A stretch of DNA of 64,000 bases from an uncultured Eubacteriales bacterium (GTDB lineage: Bacteria; Bacillota; Clostridia; Oscillospirales; Oscillospiraceae), in the NCBI GenBank assembly GCA_900545925.1, contig URAZ01000013.1, forward strand, positions 17,090 to 81,089. The letters run 5' to 3'. The notes beneath the pieces were generated by a model that was not told the DNA's origin, searched no databases, and saw only the letters and a list, made by a program, of their open reading frames with translations. How positions within the stretch are numbered: the first letter of the stretch is position 1; each line of letters begins with the position of its first letter. The translations under genes were made by a program, and so were the position numbers. Of the stretch, positions 41,467 through 50,293 are shown one piece after another.

Positions 41467-42989
41467 TTGCGAGCGCCTACGCAGGCTATGGACTATATAT
41501 CCTGCCAGACGGCGGCGCGGAGCAGGACGCAGATGAATGGTGGGCGGCCATGTGCTGTACCACGCGTGCTGTGTTTGAAAAGACGGACGTGATGCCTGCG
41601 CAGGTGTCCGGCATTTCCTTTTGTTCGCAGATGCAGGGCATGGTGCTCGTGGATGAAAATGGCCGCGCGCTGCGCCGCCCGATGAGCTATATGGACCAGC
41701 GGGCTTTGGCGGAATTCAAGGCATGTCAGACGCACGGGCCGTGTGTTTCCGGCGTGAACGTCGGGATGCTGCTGCGCTCTCTGCGCGCGACGCACGCTGC
41801 GTCCACGAGTGTCAAGGATCCGCTCTGGAAATATAAATGGGTACAGGCGCATGAGCCGGAAGTCTTCCAAAAGGCCCACAAGTGGCTGGATGTGAAGGAA
41901 TCCCTGATCGCACGGGCGACGGGAGAATTCGTCATGACGCGTGATTCGGCCTATTCGACGTTTCTTTATGACACGCGGCCCGGTCGTGAGGGCTGGAACG
42001 AAGAACTTTGCCGGATGTACGGCGTCGAGACGCGGCACCTGGCGAAGATCATTGAATGCACCGACGTGGCGGGGCTTCTGACGGAACAGGCCGCGCAGGA
42101 ACTGGGCCTCTGTCCCGGAACAAGGGTTTACGGCGGCGGAGGCGACGCGACGCTTATCGGCGTGGGCGCGGGCTGCACCGCCGTCGGCAGTACGCATATC
42201 TATTCCGGCACGTCCGGCTGGGTCGGAACGGTGATGGACCATCAGGCGGTTGATCTTTCGGCGATGATTGCGGGCATTGTCGGCGCAGAAAAAGGCAAAT
42301 ACAATTATTTTGCCGAAATGGAGACGGCAGGCAAGTGCTTTGAATGGGTCAAGGATCATCTGGTGCTGGATGAGGTCAATATCTATCTGTCCAAGACCGA
42401 CGTGGCCGAGAGTCAGGAAACGGTTTATGAGAGTTTGTACGATTACATGTCCGATACCGTCGCGCGGATTGCACCCGGTTCTGGAGGCGTGATCTTTACA
42501 CCGTGGCTGCATGGCAACCGCTGTCCGTTTGAAGACCCGGCGGCAGCCGGGATATTCTTCAACATTCAGCTGGAGACAGGCAAGGCGCAGATGCTGCGGG
42601 CGGTTCTCGAGGGCATCTGCTTCCACCAGCGCTGGATGCTCGAATGCGAGGAAAAGAAGACAAAGACGTCCCCGGTCATCCGATTCGTCGGCGGCGGTGC
42701 ACTGTCGAAGGTGACGTGTCAGATGCTGGCCGACATTACAGGCCGGACAGTCGAGACAGTCGAAAACACGAAGGATGTCGGTGCCATCGGCGCGGCAATG
42801 CTGGTTGCGGTCGGGAGCGGGCTGTTCCCAAGTCTGACCCTTGCCGCCGCGCATGTGAAAGTCAACGGACGCTATGAGCCGAACGCGGCCTTAAAGCCGG
42901 TCTATGACCGCAATTACCGCGTGTTCCGGCAGCTGTACGCGTCAAATAAGAAGAATTTTGCGCTGCTAAATAAGCTGAAGGAGGCATAA
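41385..42989 (+). CDS. FGGY-family carbohydrate kinase
   Basis: A 534-residue sugar kinase of the xylulokinase/glycerol kinase superfamily. The N-terminal phosphate-binding loop is YLIAYDFGTTGVKTCLF. A substrate-binding region with MSYMDQRA follows, and the C-terminal ATPase half has GGGDATLIGVGAG, GSTHIYSGTSGWVG and RFVGGGALSKVTCQMLADIT. It phosphorylates a sugar, ketose or polyol; the exact substrate is not readable. GGAG lies 4 bases before its ATG, which is inside the TetR gene (82-base overlap). It is followed after 2 bases by an aldolase gene, so kinase then aldolase is the likely reaction order. Confidence 0.88.
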   Translation: MQYLIAYDFGTTGVKTCLFGAEQDIRLIASAYAGYGLYILPDGGAEQDADEWWAAMCCTTRAVFEKTDVMPAQVSGISFCSQMQGMVLVDENGRALRRPMSYMDQRALAEFKACQTHGPCVSGVNVGMLLRSLRATHAASTSVKDPLWKYKWVQAHEPEVFQKAHKWLDVKESLIARATGEFVMTRDSAYSTFLYDTRPGREGWNEELCRMYGVETRHLAKIIECTDVAGLLTEQAAQELGLCPGTRVYGGGGDATLIGVGAGCTAVGSTHIYSGTSGWVGTVMDHQAVDLSAMIAGIVGAEKGKYNYFAEMETAGKCFEWVKDHLVLDEVNIYLSKTDVAESQETVYESLYDYMSDTVARIAPGSGGVIFTPWLHGNRCPFEDPAAAGIFFNIQLETGKAQMLRAVLEGICFHQRWMLECEEKKTKTSPVIRFVGGGALSKVTCQMLADITGRTVETVENTKDVGAIGAAMLVAVGSGLFPSLTLAAAHVKVNGRYEPNAALKPVYDRNYRVFRQLYASNKKNFALLNKLKEA

Positions 42990-42991
42990 GC

Positions 42992-43999
42992 ATGGAAGAT
43001 CAGGCTTTACGGATGTGCATCTGTAAAACGGGCCGTGAACTGCTGGAAAACAGACTTGTTGCCCGGACGTGGGGCAACGTTTCAGCCCGCGCAGATGACA
43101 TGCACTATCTTGTCACGCCCAGCGGTATGGACTACGGCAGCATCACGCCGGAGGATATTGCACTCTGTGATCTTGCAGACGGCAAATGGACCGGCCCGCG
43201 CAGGCCGTCCGGCGAACGGGCAGTGCACGCGCTTGCCTATTCGATGTTTGAGGATGCCCATTTTGTCATTCACACGCACCAGACCTACGCCTCGGCGCTT
43301 GGCCTGTGCGGATACAAGCCTGGCTGCTTTACCGGCGAGGAACGGCAGCAGCTTGGCGGTGTGGCCGTGGCGGGGTATGGACTGCCGGGCACAAAAACAC
43401 TGCAGAACGCAATGCGCGAGGCTATGGCGCACGGAGCAAAGACAATCCTGATGGCGCACCACGGTGTTTTGATCTGCGCGCGCAGCCACGACGAAGCGCT
43501 GATGCGTGCGCAGCTGCTCGAACGGCTCTGCCGCCGCTGCTGGCAGGGTGTATTAGAGCAAGCTGCACCGGTCATGGAACAGAAGCGGCTGGATTCCGTG
43601 CTTGCCAAGGTTCGCCACGCACATCCGCTGGCCTGTGCCGCGCGGACGGACGCACTTCTGACTATGGCGGCGCTGAATCGGCCCATCCGCGCCCAACTGG
43701 ACGACATGGCGCAGATGATCGGATCCGTGATCCCAGTCACGCAGATCGCTGCGGCAGGTGAAATTTCCGCTGCGCTCGACAAGCGCTGCGCGGTGCTGGT
43801 TCCGGGTGTGGGTGCAGTCGTCTGCGGAAAGGACGAGGATGATACGCAGGCGCTGGCAGTTCTCGCGGACAAGGCTGCCGTCTGTGCGCTGCATACGGCG
43901 GCGCTCGGACAGCGCGCACAGCTTTCCCGCGCGGATATTGCCCTGCAGCATTTGGTCTATCAGCAGAAATACGCAAAGCAGAAGGAGGCAGGAAAATGA
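42992..43999 (+). CDS. Class II aldolase/adducin-family protein with degenerate second domain
   Basis: A 335-residue protein. Residues 1-210 form an aldolase II domain: TWGNVSARADD (phosphate site), VTPSGMDYGSITPEDI, metal ligands in FVIHTHQTYASALG and the later MAHHGVLICARSHDEA. This family cleaves or epimerises phosphorylated sugars such as fuculose- or ribulose-phosphate. Residues 215-325 resemble a second copy without the metal histidines (LVPGVGAVVCGKDEDDT in place of MAHHGVLICARSHDE). It is coupled to the kinase before it and to GtrA after it (ATGA). Confidence 0.82.
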   Translation: MEDQALRMCICKTGRELLENRLVARTWGNVSARADDMHYLVTPSGMDYGSITPEDIALCDLADGKWTGPRRPSGERAVHALAYSMFEDAHFVIHTHQTYASALGLCGYKPGCFTGEERQQLGGVAVAGYGLPGTKTLQNAMREAMAHGAKTILMAHHGVLICARSHDEALMRAQLLERLCRRCWQGVLEQAAPVMEQKRLDSVLAKVRHAHPLACAARTDALLTMAALNRPIRAQLDDMAQMIGSVIPVTQIAAAGEISAALDKRCAVLVPGVGAVVCGKDEDDTQALAVLADKAAVCALHTAALGQRAQLSRADIALQHLVYQQKYAKQKEAGK

Positions 44000-44433
44000 C
44001 CGGAGAAAAAAAGAAAGAAATTTGGCGGGTTGTCAAATTTGTGCTGTTTTCGGCCTCGGCAGGTATCATCCAGATCGGATTGTTTACGCTGCTCAATGAA
44101 CTGTGCAAATGGAGTTACTGGCCGTGCTATCTGATTGCATTGGTCGCGTCGGTGGTGTGGAACTTCACGCTCAACCGGAAATTCACGTTCAAGAGCGCCA
44201 ACAACGTGCCGAAGGCCATGGCGCTGGTTTTGTGCTATTACGCCGTGTTCACACCCCTGTCAACCCTTCTCGGCAACTGGCTGGTTGAAACCTGCGGCTG
44301 GAACGAATATCTGGTCACCGTTATGAATATGCTTTTGAATTTTGTCACGGAATACCTGTTTGACACGTTCGTCGTGTTCCGGGGCAGCATGGATACAAAT
44401 GACCTTGCGAAAAAGGAGGAACCCATAAAATGA
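43996..44433 (+). CDS. GtrA-family membrane protein
   Basis: A 145-residue protein with four membrane helices and the GtrA pattern (FVLFSASAGIIQIGLFTLLN, NFTLNRKFTFKS, then LLNFVTEYLFDTFVVFRGS). GtrA proteins are thought to help move lipid-linked sugars across the membrane. Its place inside a kinase-aldolase-aminotransferase operon, with 4-base overlaps on both sides, is unusual and suggests a linked role in making or moving a modified sugar or polyol. Confidence 0.82.
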   Translation: MTGEKKKEIWRVVKFVLFSASAGIIQIGLFTLLNELCKWSYWPCYLIALVASVVWNFTLNRKFTFKSANNVPKAMALVLCYYAVFTPLSTLLGNWLVETCGWNEYLVTVMNMLLNFVTEYLFDTFVVFRGSMDTNDLAKKEEPIK

Positions 44434-45926
44434 ACAACTGCGGCATCAGCCGTTGGGACGATCCCAACGAGATCAATGCGAGGCTCAAGGCGCTGACCAG
44501 TCAGCCCATATGGGAGGTCACGGACGACTATTACAACAATGTAATCCTCAAGTATTTCGATGAAAAGTGCAAAGCCTCCAAGGCTGTGTATGAGGAGTCG
44601 AAGGAGTATATCCCCGGCGGCGTCCAGCATAATCTGGCCTTTAACAAGCCGTTTCCCATGTGTATGGCGCGGGCCGACGGCGCGTACCTCTATGATAAGG
44701 ACGGAAATCAGTATATCGACTTTTTACAGGCCGGCGGCCCGACAATTCTCGGCAGCAACTATCCTGTCATCCGGGAAAAGGTGATTGAACTGCTGAACGA
44801 ATGCGGCCCGGTGACAGGTCTGCTGCACGAGTCCGAGTTGATGATTGCAAAAGAGATCAATAAGCATATGCCGAACGTTGAAATGTTCCGTATGCTCGGC
44901 AGCGGCACGGAGTCCGTCATGGCGGCGCTTCGCATCGCGCGCATTGCGACGGGCAAAAAGCGCATCATCAAGGTCGGCGGCGCGTATCACGGTTGGTCTG
45001 ACCAGATGGTCTACGGCCTGAAAATCCCTGGCAGCCGGGCGCTTCTGGAATCGCACGGGATTCCCGGCGGCTGCTATGAGGCAACAGACGAGGTGCGGCC
45101 GAACGATCTGACCATGCTTGAGGATATGCTCAAGCGCAACGTGCTGCTCGGCGGCACAGCGGGCGTCATTGTCGAGCCGGTCGGCCCCGAAAGCGGTACG
45201 CGGCCCGTTGCGCACGACTATAACGCGGGCGTGCGGACGCTGTGTGATAAATACGGCGCGCTGATGATCTTCGATGAGGTCGTCACGGGCTTCCGCGTTG
45301 CGCTTTCGGGCGCGCAGGGCTATTTCGGCGTTGTACCAGATCTGACAGTCTTTGGCAAGATCGTCGCGGGCGGCTACCCCTCGGCAGGCGGCGTCGGCGG
45401 CAAGAAGGAATACGCGCAGCTCATGGCGGCGGGTCTTGCCACGGGCAAACACCGGGCCTATGTCGGCGGCACGCTGGCGGCCAATCCGCTGTCCTGCCTC
45501 GCCGGTTACACGGCCATCCGCGAGATTGAGCGCACGAACGCCTGTGAGATCGCGGGTAAAATGGGCGACCGCCTGTGCGACGGCCTCAAGAGCCTGCTCG
45601 AGCAATACGGCCTGCCGTTCGTAGCCTATAATCAGGGCTCCATCGTACATCTCGAGTGTACGGGCGCAATGAGTTTCGATTTCTCGTCCATGTCGTTTGC
45701 AAAGTCCGCCGTCGGTCTGCTCAAGCACAAGGATATGATGTATGTCCGCAAGGATTCCATGGAGCGCATGGGCGCGGCCTATATGGCAAACGGTATTGTC
45801 ACGCTGGCCGGCAGTCGCCTGTATACCTCTATGGCCGACACGCCGGAGATCATCGATGAGGCGCTGAACCGGTTTGAAGAGGTCTTCAAACACGTCAAAA
45901 GGACCAATAAGGGACTTTTGGCCTGA
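44430..45926 (+). CDS. Class III aminotransferase (glutamate-1-semialdehyde aminomutase-like)
   Basis: A 498-residue PLP enzyme. SGTESVMAALRIARIATGKK and KVGGAYHGWSDQMV are the cofactor phosphate and ring contacts, IFDEVVTGFR contains the PLP-binding aspartate, and VFGKIVAGGYPSAG holds the PLP lysine. It is GSA-aminomutase-like but longer at the N terminus (about 50 extra residues) and lies far from haem genes, so a carbohydrate- or polyol-derived substrate is more likely. Last gene of the TetR operon. Confidence 0.85.
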   Translation: MNNCGISRWDDPNEINARLKALTSQPIWEVTDDYYNNVILKYFDEKCKASKAVYEESKEYIPGGVQHNLAFNKPFPMCMARADGAYLYDKDGNQYIDFLQAGGPTILGSNYPVIREKVIELLNECGPVTGLLHESELMIAKEINKHMPNVEMFRMLGSGTESVMAALRIARIATGKKRIIKVGGAYHGWSDQMVYGLKIPGSRALLESHGIPGGCYEATDEVRPNDLTMLEDMLKRNVLLGGTAGVIVEPVGPESGTRPVAHDYNAGVRTLCDKYGALMIFDEVVTGFRVALSGAQGYFGVVPDLTVFGKIVAGGYPSAGGVGGKKEYAQLMAAGLATGKHRAYVGGTLAANPLSCLAGYTAIREIERTNACEIAGKMGDRLCDGLKSLLEQYGLPFVAYNQGSIVHLECTGAMSFDFSSMSFAKSAVGLLKHKDMMYVRKDSMERMGAAYMANGIVTLAGSRLYTSMADTPEIIDEALNRFEEVFKHVKRTNKGLLA

Positions 45927-45955
45927 CGCACTCATCTTATCTATTATGGAATAAG

Positions 45956-45992
45956 GGCGCCTCTCGTCATGCTAAGCATGGCGAAAGGCGCC
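45956..45992. terminator. Hairpin between convergent aminotransferase and rarA genes
   Basis: GGCGCC...CATGC / GCATG...GGCGCC, a 37-base inverted repeat with a 4-base loop. No clear T tract follows on either strand, so it is a weak or RNA-end-protecting terminator candidate. Confidence 0.45.
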
Positions 45993-46006
45993 TCTGACAT
46001 ACCACG

Positions 46007-47266
46007 TCACTTCTTGATCTCGTCCCAATAGCGTTTGGCGACCTGTTCGGTTTTGTTGTCACCATAGGTGTAATAAACACGGTCTTTGATACTGTCAGGA
46101 AGGTACTGCTGACGTATCCAGTGGTTCGGGAAGTTATGGGGGTAGAGATAGCCCTGCTCGCGCTCAAAGCCTGCGCCGTCAGCATGAACATTTTGCAGTT
46201 CGCGCGGGACGGGGCCGGTTCTGCCAGCCTTGACGTCGGCGATGGCCGCGTCGATGGCCATGTAGCCGGAATTGGACTTCGGAGCCGTGGCAAGCAGAAT
46301 GACAGCGTCGGCCAGCGGCAGGCGCGCCTCCGGCAGCCCCAGCTGCAAAGCGCTGTCAACGCAGGCCTTGATGATAGGGATCGCCTGTGGATAGGCAAGG
46401 CCGACATCTTCCGCCACAGAGCACAGAATCCGGCGGCATGCCGACGGCAGATCGCCCGCCTCTAAAAACCGGGCCAGATAATGTACAGCGGCGTCCGGGT
46501 CGGAGCCGCGGATGGACTTCATGAGCGCGGAAAGATCGTCATAATGATCGTCGCCGGATTTATCATAGCGCATGGCCGAGCGCTGTGACACCTGCTTTGC
46601 GTCTGCCATGGTGAGCCTGACCACGCTGTTTTCGGGCCGTGTGGCCGTGTAAAGAAATTCGACGGCGTTGAGCGCCTTGCGGATATCGCCGCCGCAGGAC
46701 TGCGCAATGTGCTCCTTGACACCGGGCTCCGGCAGGATGGTCACGCTGTCGCGCGATTCGAGATAATTGAGTGCCCGGCTGACTGCGCGCTGCGCCTCGT
46801 CCTTTTCCACGGGCTTGAATTCAAACACCGTCGAGCGCGACAGGATAGCGTTGTAGACATAGAAATACGGGTTTTCCGTCGTAGATGCAATGAGTGTGAT
46901 CTTGCCGTTTTCAATATACTCCAGCAGCGTCTGCTGCTGTTTTTTGTTGAAATACTGGATCTCGTCCAGATACAGCAGCACGCCGTTCGGCGCGAGGAAC
47001 GTGTCCAGCTGGGCATAAATCTCCTTAATGTCAGCGGAGGACGCGGTCGTTGCGTTGAGTTTGCACAGCTTCCGCTGCGTTTTTTTCGCAATCAGATTTG
47101 CAACGGTCGTCTTGCCTGTGCCGGAAGGGCCGTAGAAGATCATATTCGGAACAGAACCGCTCTCAATGATGCGGCGTAGCAGGCCGTTTTCCCCTAATAT
47201 ATGCTGCTGACCGCAGACGTCGGACAGTTCCTGCGGACGAAGCGCGTCCGCGAGGGGCTGATACAT
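46007..47266 (-). CDS. rarA: Replication-associated recombination protein RarA (MgsA)
   Basis: A 419-residue AAA+ ATPase acting at stalled forks. Walker A is FYGPSGTGKTTVANLIAKKT, Walker B is LLYLDEIQYFNKKQQ (D-E-I), the sensor region has STTENPYF, and the C terminus has the tetramerisation domain (GSDPDAAVHYLARFLEAGD). The ATG at 47266 has AGGAGG 8 bases upstream; the longer frame crosses the promoter. Confidence 0.95.
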   Translation of the reverse strand: MYQPLADALRPQELSDVCGQQHILGENGLLRRIIESGSVPNMIFYGPSGTGKTTVANLIAKKTQRKLCKLNATTASSADIKEIYAQLDTFLAPNGVLLYLDEIQYFNKKQQQTLLEYIENGKITLIASTTENPYFYVYNAILSRSTVFEFKPVEKDEAQRAVSRALNYLESRDSVTILPEPGVKEHIAQSCGGDIRKALNAVEFLYTATRPENSVVRLTMADAKQVSQRSAMRYDKSGDDHYDDLSALMKSIRGSDPDAAVHYLARFLEAGDLPSACRRILCSVAEDVGLAYPQAIPIIKACVDSALQLGLPEARLPLADAVILLATAPKSNSGYMAIDAAIADVKAGRTGPVPRELQNVHADGAGFEREQGYLYPHNFPNHWIRQQYLPDSIKDRVYYTYGDNKTEQVAKRYWDEIKK

Positions 47267-47296
47267 ATCGCCCGCCTCCTTTTTGTTTTTTAATGT

Positions 47297-47325
47297 ATTA
47301 TACCGGTTTTCGCTGCCAATTACAA
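47297..47325 (-). promoter_or_regulatory. Promoter of rarA
   Basis: Minus strand TTGTAA, 17 bases, TATAAT, about 31 bases before the ATG. Confidence 0.7.
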
Positions 47326-47390
47326 GCGGGCGGTTCCCTTTCCCGACTGTTTGTGATACAATGAAACAAAAAAACAGGGGATGAGCAAGT

Positions 47391-48026
47391 ATGGAAACAG
47401 CTGAACGCGTAGCCGGTATCATTGCTGCGCTGAAAAAGGAATATCCGGATGCGCTCTGTGCGCTGCATTACGGGAAGGATTATGAGCTGATGATCGCAGT
47501 ACGCCTGTCTGCGCAGTGCACAGACGCACGGGTCAATTTGGTTACGCCTGCGCTCTTCGCACGCTATCCGACGCTGGATGCGTTCGCGGAGGCCGACGTT
47601 TCCGAGGTCGAGGACTATGTTCACTCCTGTGGGTTCTATAAGCACAAAGCGGAAGACATTGTGCTGGCCTGCCGGATGCTGCGGGACGAATACGGCGGAA
47701 AAGTCCCGGGAACGATGGACGAACTGCTGCGCCTGCCGGGTGTGGGCCGGAAAACGGCAAATCTGCTGCTGGGCGATATTTATGGGACGCCCGGCTCGGT
47801 CGTCTGCGACACGCACTGCATCCGCATCTGCAATCTGCTGGGCCTTGCCAGCGGGAAGGACCCGGCAAAGGTTGAACAGCAGCTGCGCGCCATCCTGCCG
47901 CCGGAGGAATCGTCCGATTTCTGCCATCGCCTCGTCCTGCACGGCCGGGCAGTCTGTGCGGCGAGAAAGCCCGCGTGCGAACGCTGCTGTCTTGCCCCGT
48001 ACTGCAAGAGTTTTACGGGCGAATAA
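47391..48026 (+). CDS. nth: Endonuclease III
   Basis: A 211-residue base-excision repair glycosylase/lyase for oxidised pyrimidines. The helix-hairpin-helix LLRLPGVGRKTANLLLG carries the catalytic lysine, the aspartate is in VCDTHCIRICNLLGL, and the 4Fe-4S cluster site CAARKPACERCCLAPYC has the C-x6-C-x2-C-x5-C spacing. AGGGGA lies about 10 bases before the ATG; a possible extended -10 (TGTGATACAAT) is just upstream. Confidence 0.95.
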   Translation: METAERVAGIIAALKKEYPDALCALHYGKDYELMIAVRLSAQCTDARVNLVTPALFARYPTLDAFAEADVSEVEDYVHSCGFYKHKAEDIVLACRMLRDEYGGKVPGTMDELLRLPGVGRKTANLLLGDIYGTPGSVVCDTHCIRICNLLGLASGKDPAKVEQQLRAILPPEESSDFCHRLVLHGRAVCAARKPACERCCLAPYCKSFTGE

Positions 48027-48086
48027 TCATTTTTCAGAAGCACAGCCGGAAAACCACTCACGTTCTATTATACAAAGGAGAATTCC

Positions 48087-49379
48087 ATGTCCAACAGAAC
48101 CATTTGCCTCATCAATGATTCGTTTCCGCCCGTGACGGACGGGGTTGCGAATGCGGTTGTCAATTATGGCCGCGCGATCACCGAGAGCGGCGATAAAGCC
48201 GTTGTTGTGACGCCTGCTTATCCCGGCGCGGACGACAGCGGCTTCAGCTTCCCGGTCGTGCGCTATCCCAGCATCGACATGACGAAGCTTGTCGGCTATC
48301 ATGCGGGCTTTCCGTTTTCAGAGAAGACCATGCAGACACTTATGGAATACCCGTTTGATCTCATCCACTGCCATTGCCCCATTACCTCTGCCGTGCTTGC
48401 ACGCGAACTGCGCGCCCGGATCCATGTTCCAACGGTTTTTACCTATCACACCAAGTTCGATATTGACATTGCAAATGCCATCCATGCGAAGCTTTTGCAG
48501 GAGGGCGCAAAAAAGCTGCTTGTTGACAATATCAGCGCCTTCGATGAGGTCTGGACAGTCAGCCATGGAGCGGGGGAGAACCTGCGCTCGCTCGGCTATC
48601 AGGGCGACTGGCGCGTAATGCCGAACGGCGTCGATTTCGCAAGGGGCCGCGTACCGGAAACAGACGTCCACGCGGTCTGCCGGGATTTTGATCTGCCGGA
48701 AAACGTGCCCGTTTTTCTGTTTGTGGGCCGCATGATGTGGTATAAGGGCCTACGCATCACGCTCGACGCACTCAAAAAACTTAAGGACGGCGGCCATCCG
48801 TTCCGTATGGTCTTCGTCGGCAGCGGCGGAGACAAAGATGAGGTCGTGGCCTACGCCAACGAACTTGGCCTTGCGGACCGTGTGTTCTTTACCTCGCCCA
48901 AATACGACCGCAATGTCATTCGGGCGTGGTACTGCCGGGCCGATCTGTTCCTGTTCCCATCGACGTTCGACACGAACGGCCTTGTCGTGCGCGAGGCGGC
49001 AGCCTGTGAACTGGCAAGCGTCCTTGTGCGCGGCAGCTGCGCTGCTGAGGATATCACGGATGGCAAAAACGGATTTTTGATCGAAGAAAACGCAGACTCC
49101 ATGGCAGCGCTGCTTGCAAAGCTTTGCCATGAGCCGGAGGTTCTGAAGCGTGTGGGCAGACAGGCGCAGGAGGAAATTTATATTTCCTGGGACGATGCTG
49201 TCCATCGTGCGCAGCGCCGCTACGAGATTGTGATCGAGCAGTATCGCTCCTGCGGTTCCGCCCACCGCCGCTTCTCTGACGAGTATTATCAGTCGCTTGG
49301 CATGTGTATCGACGTGCTCAAGCGCAGCCGTGAGCGCCTGCGCGAACAATGGGACGCTTTCGCGGAGCATTTCCAGTAA
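48087..49379 (+). CDS. GT4-family glycosyltransferase
   Basis: A 430-residue retaining glycosyltransferase with two Rossmann domains. N-terminal NDSFPPVTDGVANAVVNYGR and DLIHCHCPITSAVLARELR, and the donor-binding region FVGRMMWYKGLRITLDAL with FLFPSTFDTNGLVVREAAAC, match GT4 enzymes of glycolipid synthesis such as glucosyl-diacylglycerol synthases. The acceptor is not determinable. AAAGGAG lies 8 bases before the ATG; a terminator follows. Confidence 0.85.
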   Translation: MSNRTICLINDSFPPVTDGVANAVVNYGRAITESGDKAVVVTPAYPGADDSGFSFPVVRYPSIDMTKLVGYHAGFPFSEKTMQTLMEYPFDLIHCHCPITSAVLARELRARIHVPTVFTYHTKFDIDIANAIHAKLLQEGAKKLLVDNISAFDEVWTVSHGAGENLRSLGYQGDWRVMPNGVDFARGRVPETDVHAVCRDFDLPENVPVFLFVGRMMWYKGLRITLDALKKLKDGGHPFRMVFVGSGGDKDEVVAYANELGLADRVFFTSPKYDRNVIRAWYCRADLFLFPSTFDTNGLVVREAAACELASVLVRGSCAAEDITDGKNGFLIEENADSMAALLAKLCHEPEVLKRVGRQAQEEIYISWDDAVHRAQRRYEIVIEQYRSCGSAHRRFSDEYYQSLGMCIDVLKRSRERLREQWDAFAEHFQ

Positions 49380-49384
49380 AGCTG

Positions 49385-49424
49385 AAAAAACCTCTGCCGC
49401 CCGCGCGGGCAGCAGAGGTTTTTC
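49385..49424. terminator. Bidirectional terminator between GT4 and PRTase genes
   Basis: AAAAACCTCTGC / GCAGAGGTTTTT with an inner GCCCGC/GCGGGC stem, T tracts on both strands, between convergent genes. Confidence 0.92.
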
Positions 49425-49450
49425 TATCGTTCTGTATTTAAATATGTATC

Positions 49451-50008
49451 TTATTCCTTGACTGTGCCGTCTGCATTGAAGACGGGAAGCTTGTTGAGGT
49501 AGATGATGTCCTTGCGCTCCTGCGCATCGCCTTCCGCGAGAACAGCCATGCGGCCTGCGACTGTGCCGCCTGCCTTTTCAACCAACTCTTCCATCGCGCG
49601 CAGCGATTCGCCGGTGGAAATGACATCGTCTACGATCAGCACACGCTTACCGCGGATCTTGTCAGCCTCTTCGCCGGACAGATATAGATCCTGATCATGC
49701 TGGGTCGTGATGGAACGGACCGTCACATGCAGCGGGCGGGGCATATAGACCTTCAGACCCTTGCGGGCGACGAAATATTCCTTTGCGCCGGACTGGCGAG
49801 CCATCTCGTGGATGAGGGGGATGCTCTTGGCCTCGGCCGTGAGCAGATAATCGTAGTCCTTCGGCGCCCTTGCCAGCAGTTCGCGTGCACAGGCGACGGT
49901 GATCTCCGCGTCGCCGAACATGACGAACGCGCCGATATACAGATCGTCGGACACCTTGCACAGCGGCAGATCCCGGTCAAGACCGGCAATGTTCATTCTA
50001 TATTTCAT
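49451..50008 (-). CDS. Purine-type phosphoribosyltransferase
   Basis: A 185-residue PRTase. The PRPP-binding motif is RVLIVDDVISTGESLRAMEE, and YDYLLTAEAKSIPLIHEMAR is the region preceding the catalytic loop in adenine PRTase-like proteins. It should salvage a nucleobase with PRPP; adenine or another purine fits the neighbouring NCS2 permease. A perfect consensus promoter lies at 50062-50090. Confidence 0.82.
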   Translation of the reverse strand: MKYRMNIAGLDRDLPLCKVSDDLYIGAFVMFGDAEITVACARELLARAPKDYDYLLTAEAKSIPLIHEMARQSGAKEYFVARKGLKVYMPRPLHVTVRSITTQHDQDLYLSGEEADKIRGKRVLIVDDVISTGESLRAMEELVEKAGGTVAGRMAVLAEGDAQERKDIIYLNKLPVFNADGTVKE

Positions 50009-50061
50009 GCAGAATCTTCTCCTCCATATCCTTTCGTGCGTCGGGTCATTCCCAAAGAAAT

Positions 50062-50090
50062 ATTATACCGGCCGAACGGCGGCTTGTCAA
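50062..50090 (-). promoter_or_regulatory. Perfect consensus promoter of the PRTase gene
   Basis: Minus strand TTGACA, 17 bases, TATAAT, about 54 bases before the start. Confidence 0.85.
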
Positions 50091-50106
50091 TTCCTTCTTC
50101 TGATTC

Positions 50107-50133
50107 GTTGTTTTCGCCATTGGCGAAAACAAC
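50107..50133. promoter_or_regulatory. Perfect 12-bp-arm palindrome between divergent salvage genes
   Basis: GTTGTTTTCGCC-ATT-GGCGAAAACAAC lies just upstream of the PRTase -35 box and 57 bases before the permease promoter. It is followed on + by ATATTTTTTG, so it could be a terminator, but no plus-strand gene ends nearby. A shared operator is also possible. Confidence 0.6.
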
Positions 50134-50189
50134 ATATTTTTTGTGCAGTAGTGTAAATTTTCCGTGAACTTTTTTGTTGGTGCTGACAC

Positions 50190-50218
50190 TTGTATTTATA
50201 TGCGCTATCCTCTATAAT
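50190..50218 (+). promoter_or_regulatory. Promoter of the NCS2 permease gene
   Basis: TTGTAT, 17 bases, TATAAT. The leader is about 70 bases and shows no recognised purine riboswitch. Confidence 0.75.
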
Positions 50219-50293
50219 CAAGCTGTCAGAAAGTCTGGTGGGCTAAAAAATTTTTGCCTGCCCGCGAGAAAAAAGAAAGGATGGTTTCCCTAC

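Noticed and set aside
50219..50293. Purine riboswitch in the NCS2 permease leader
   Set aside because: The leader is only ~70 bases and lacks the conserved three-way-junction blocks.
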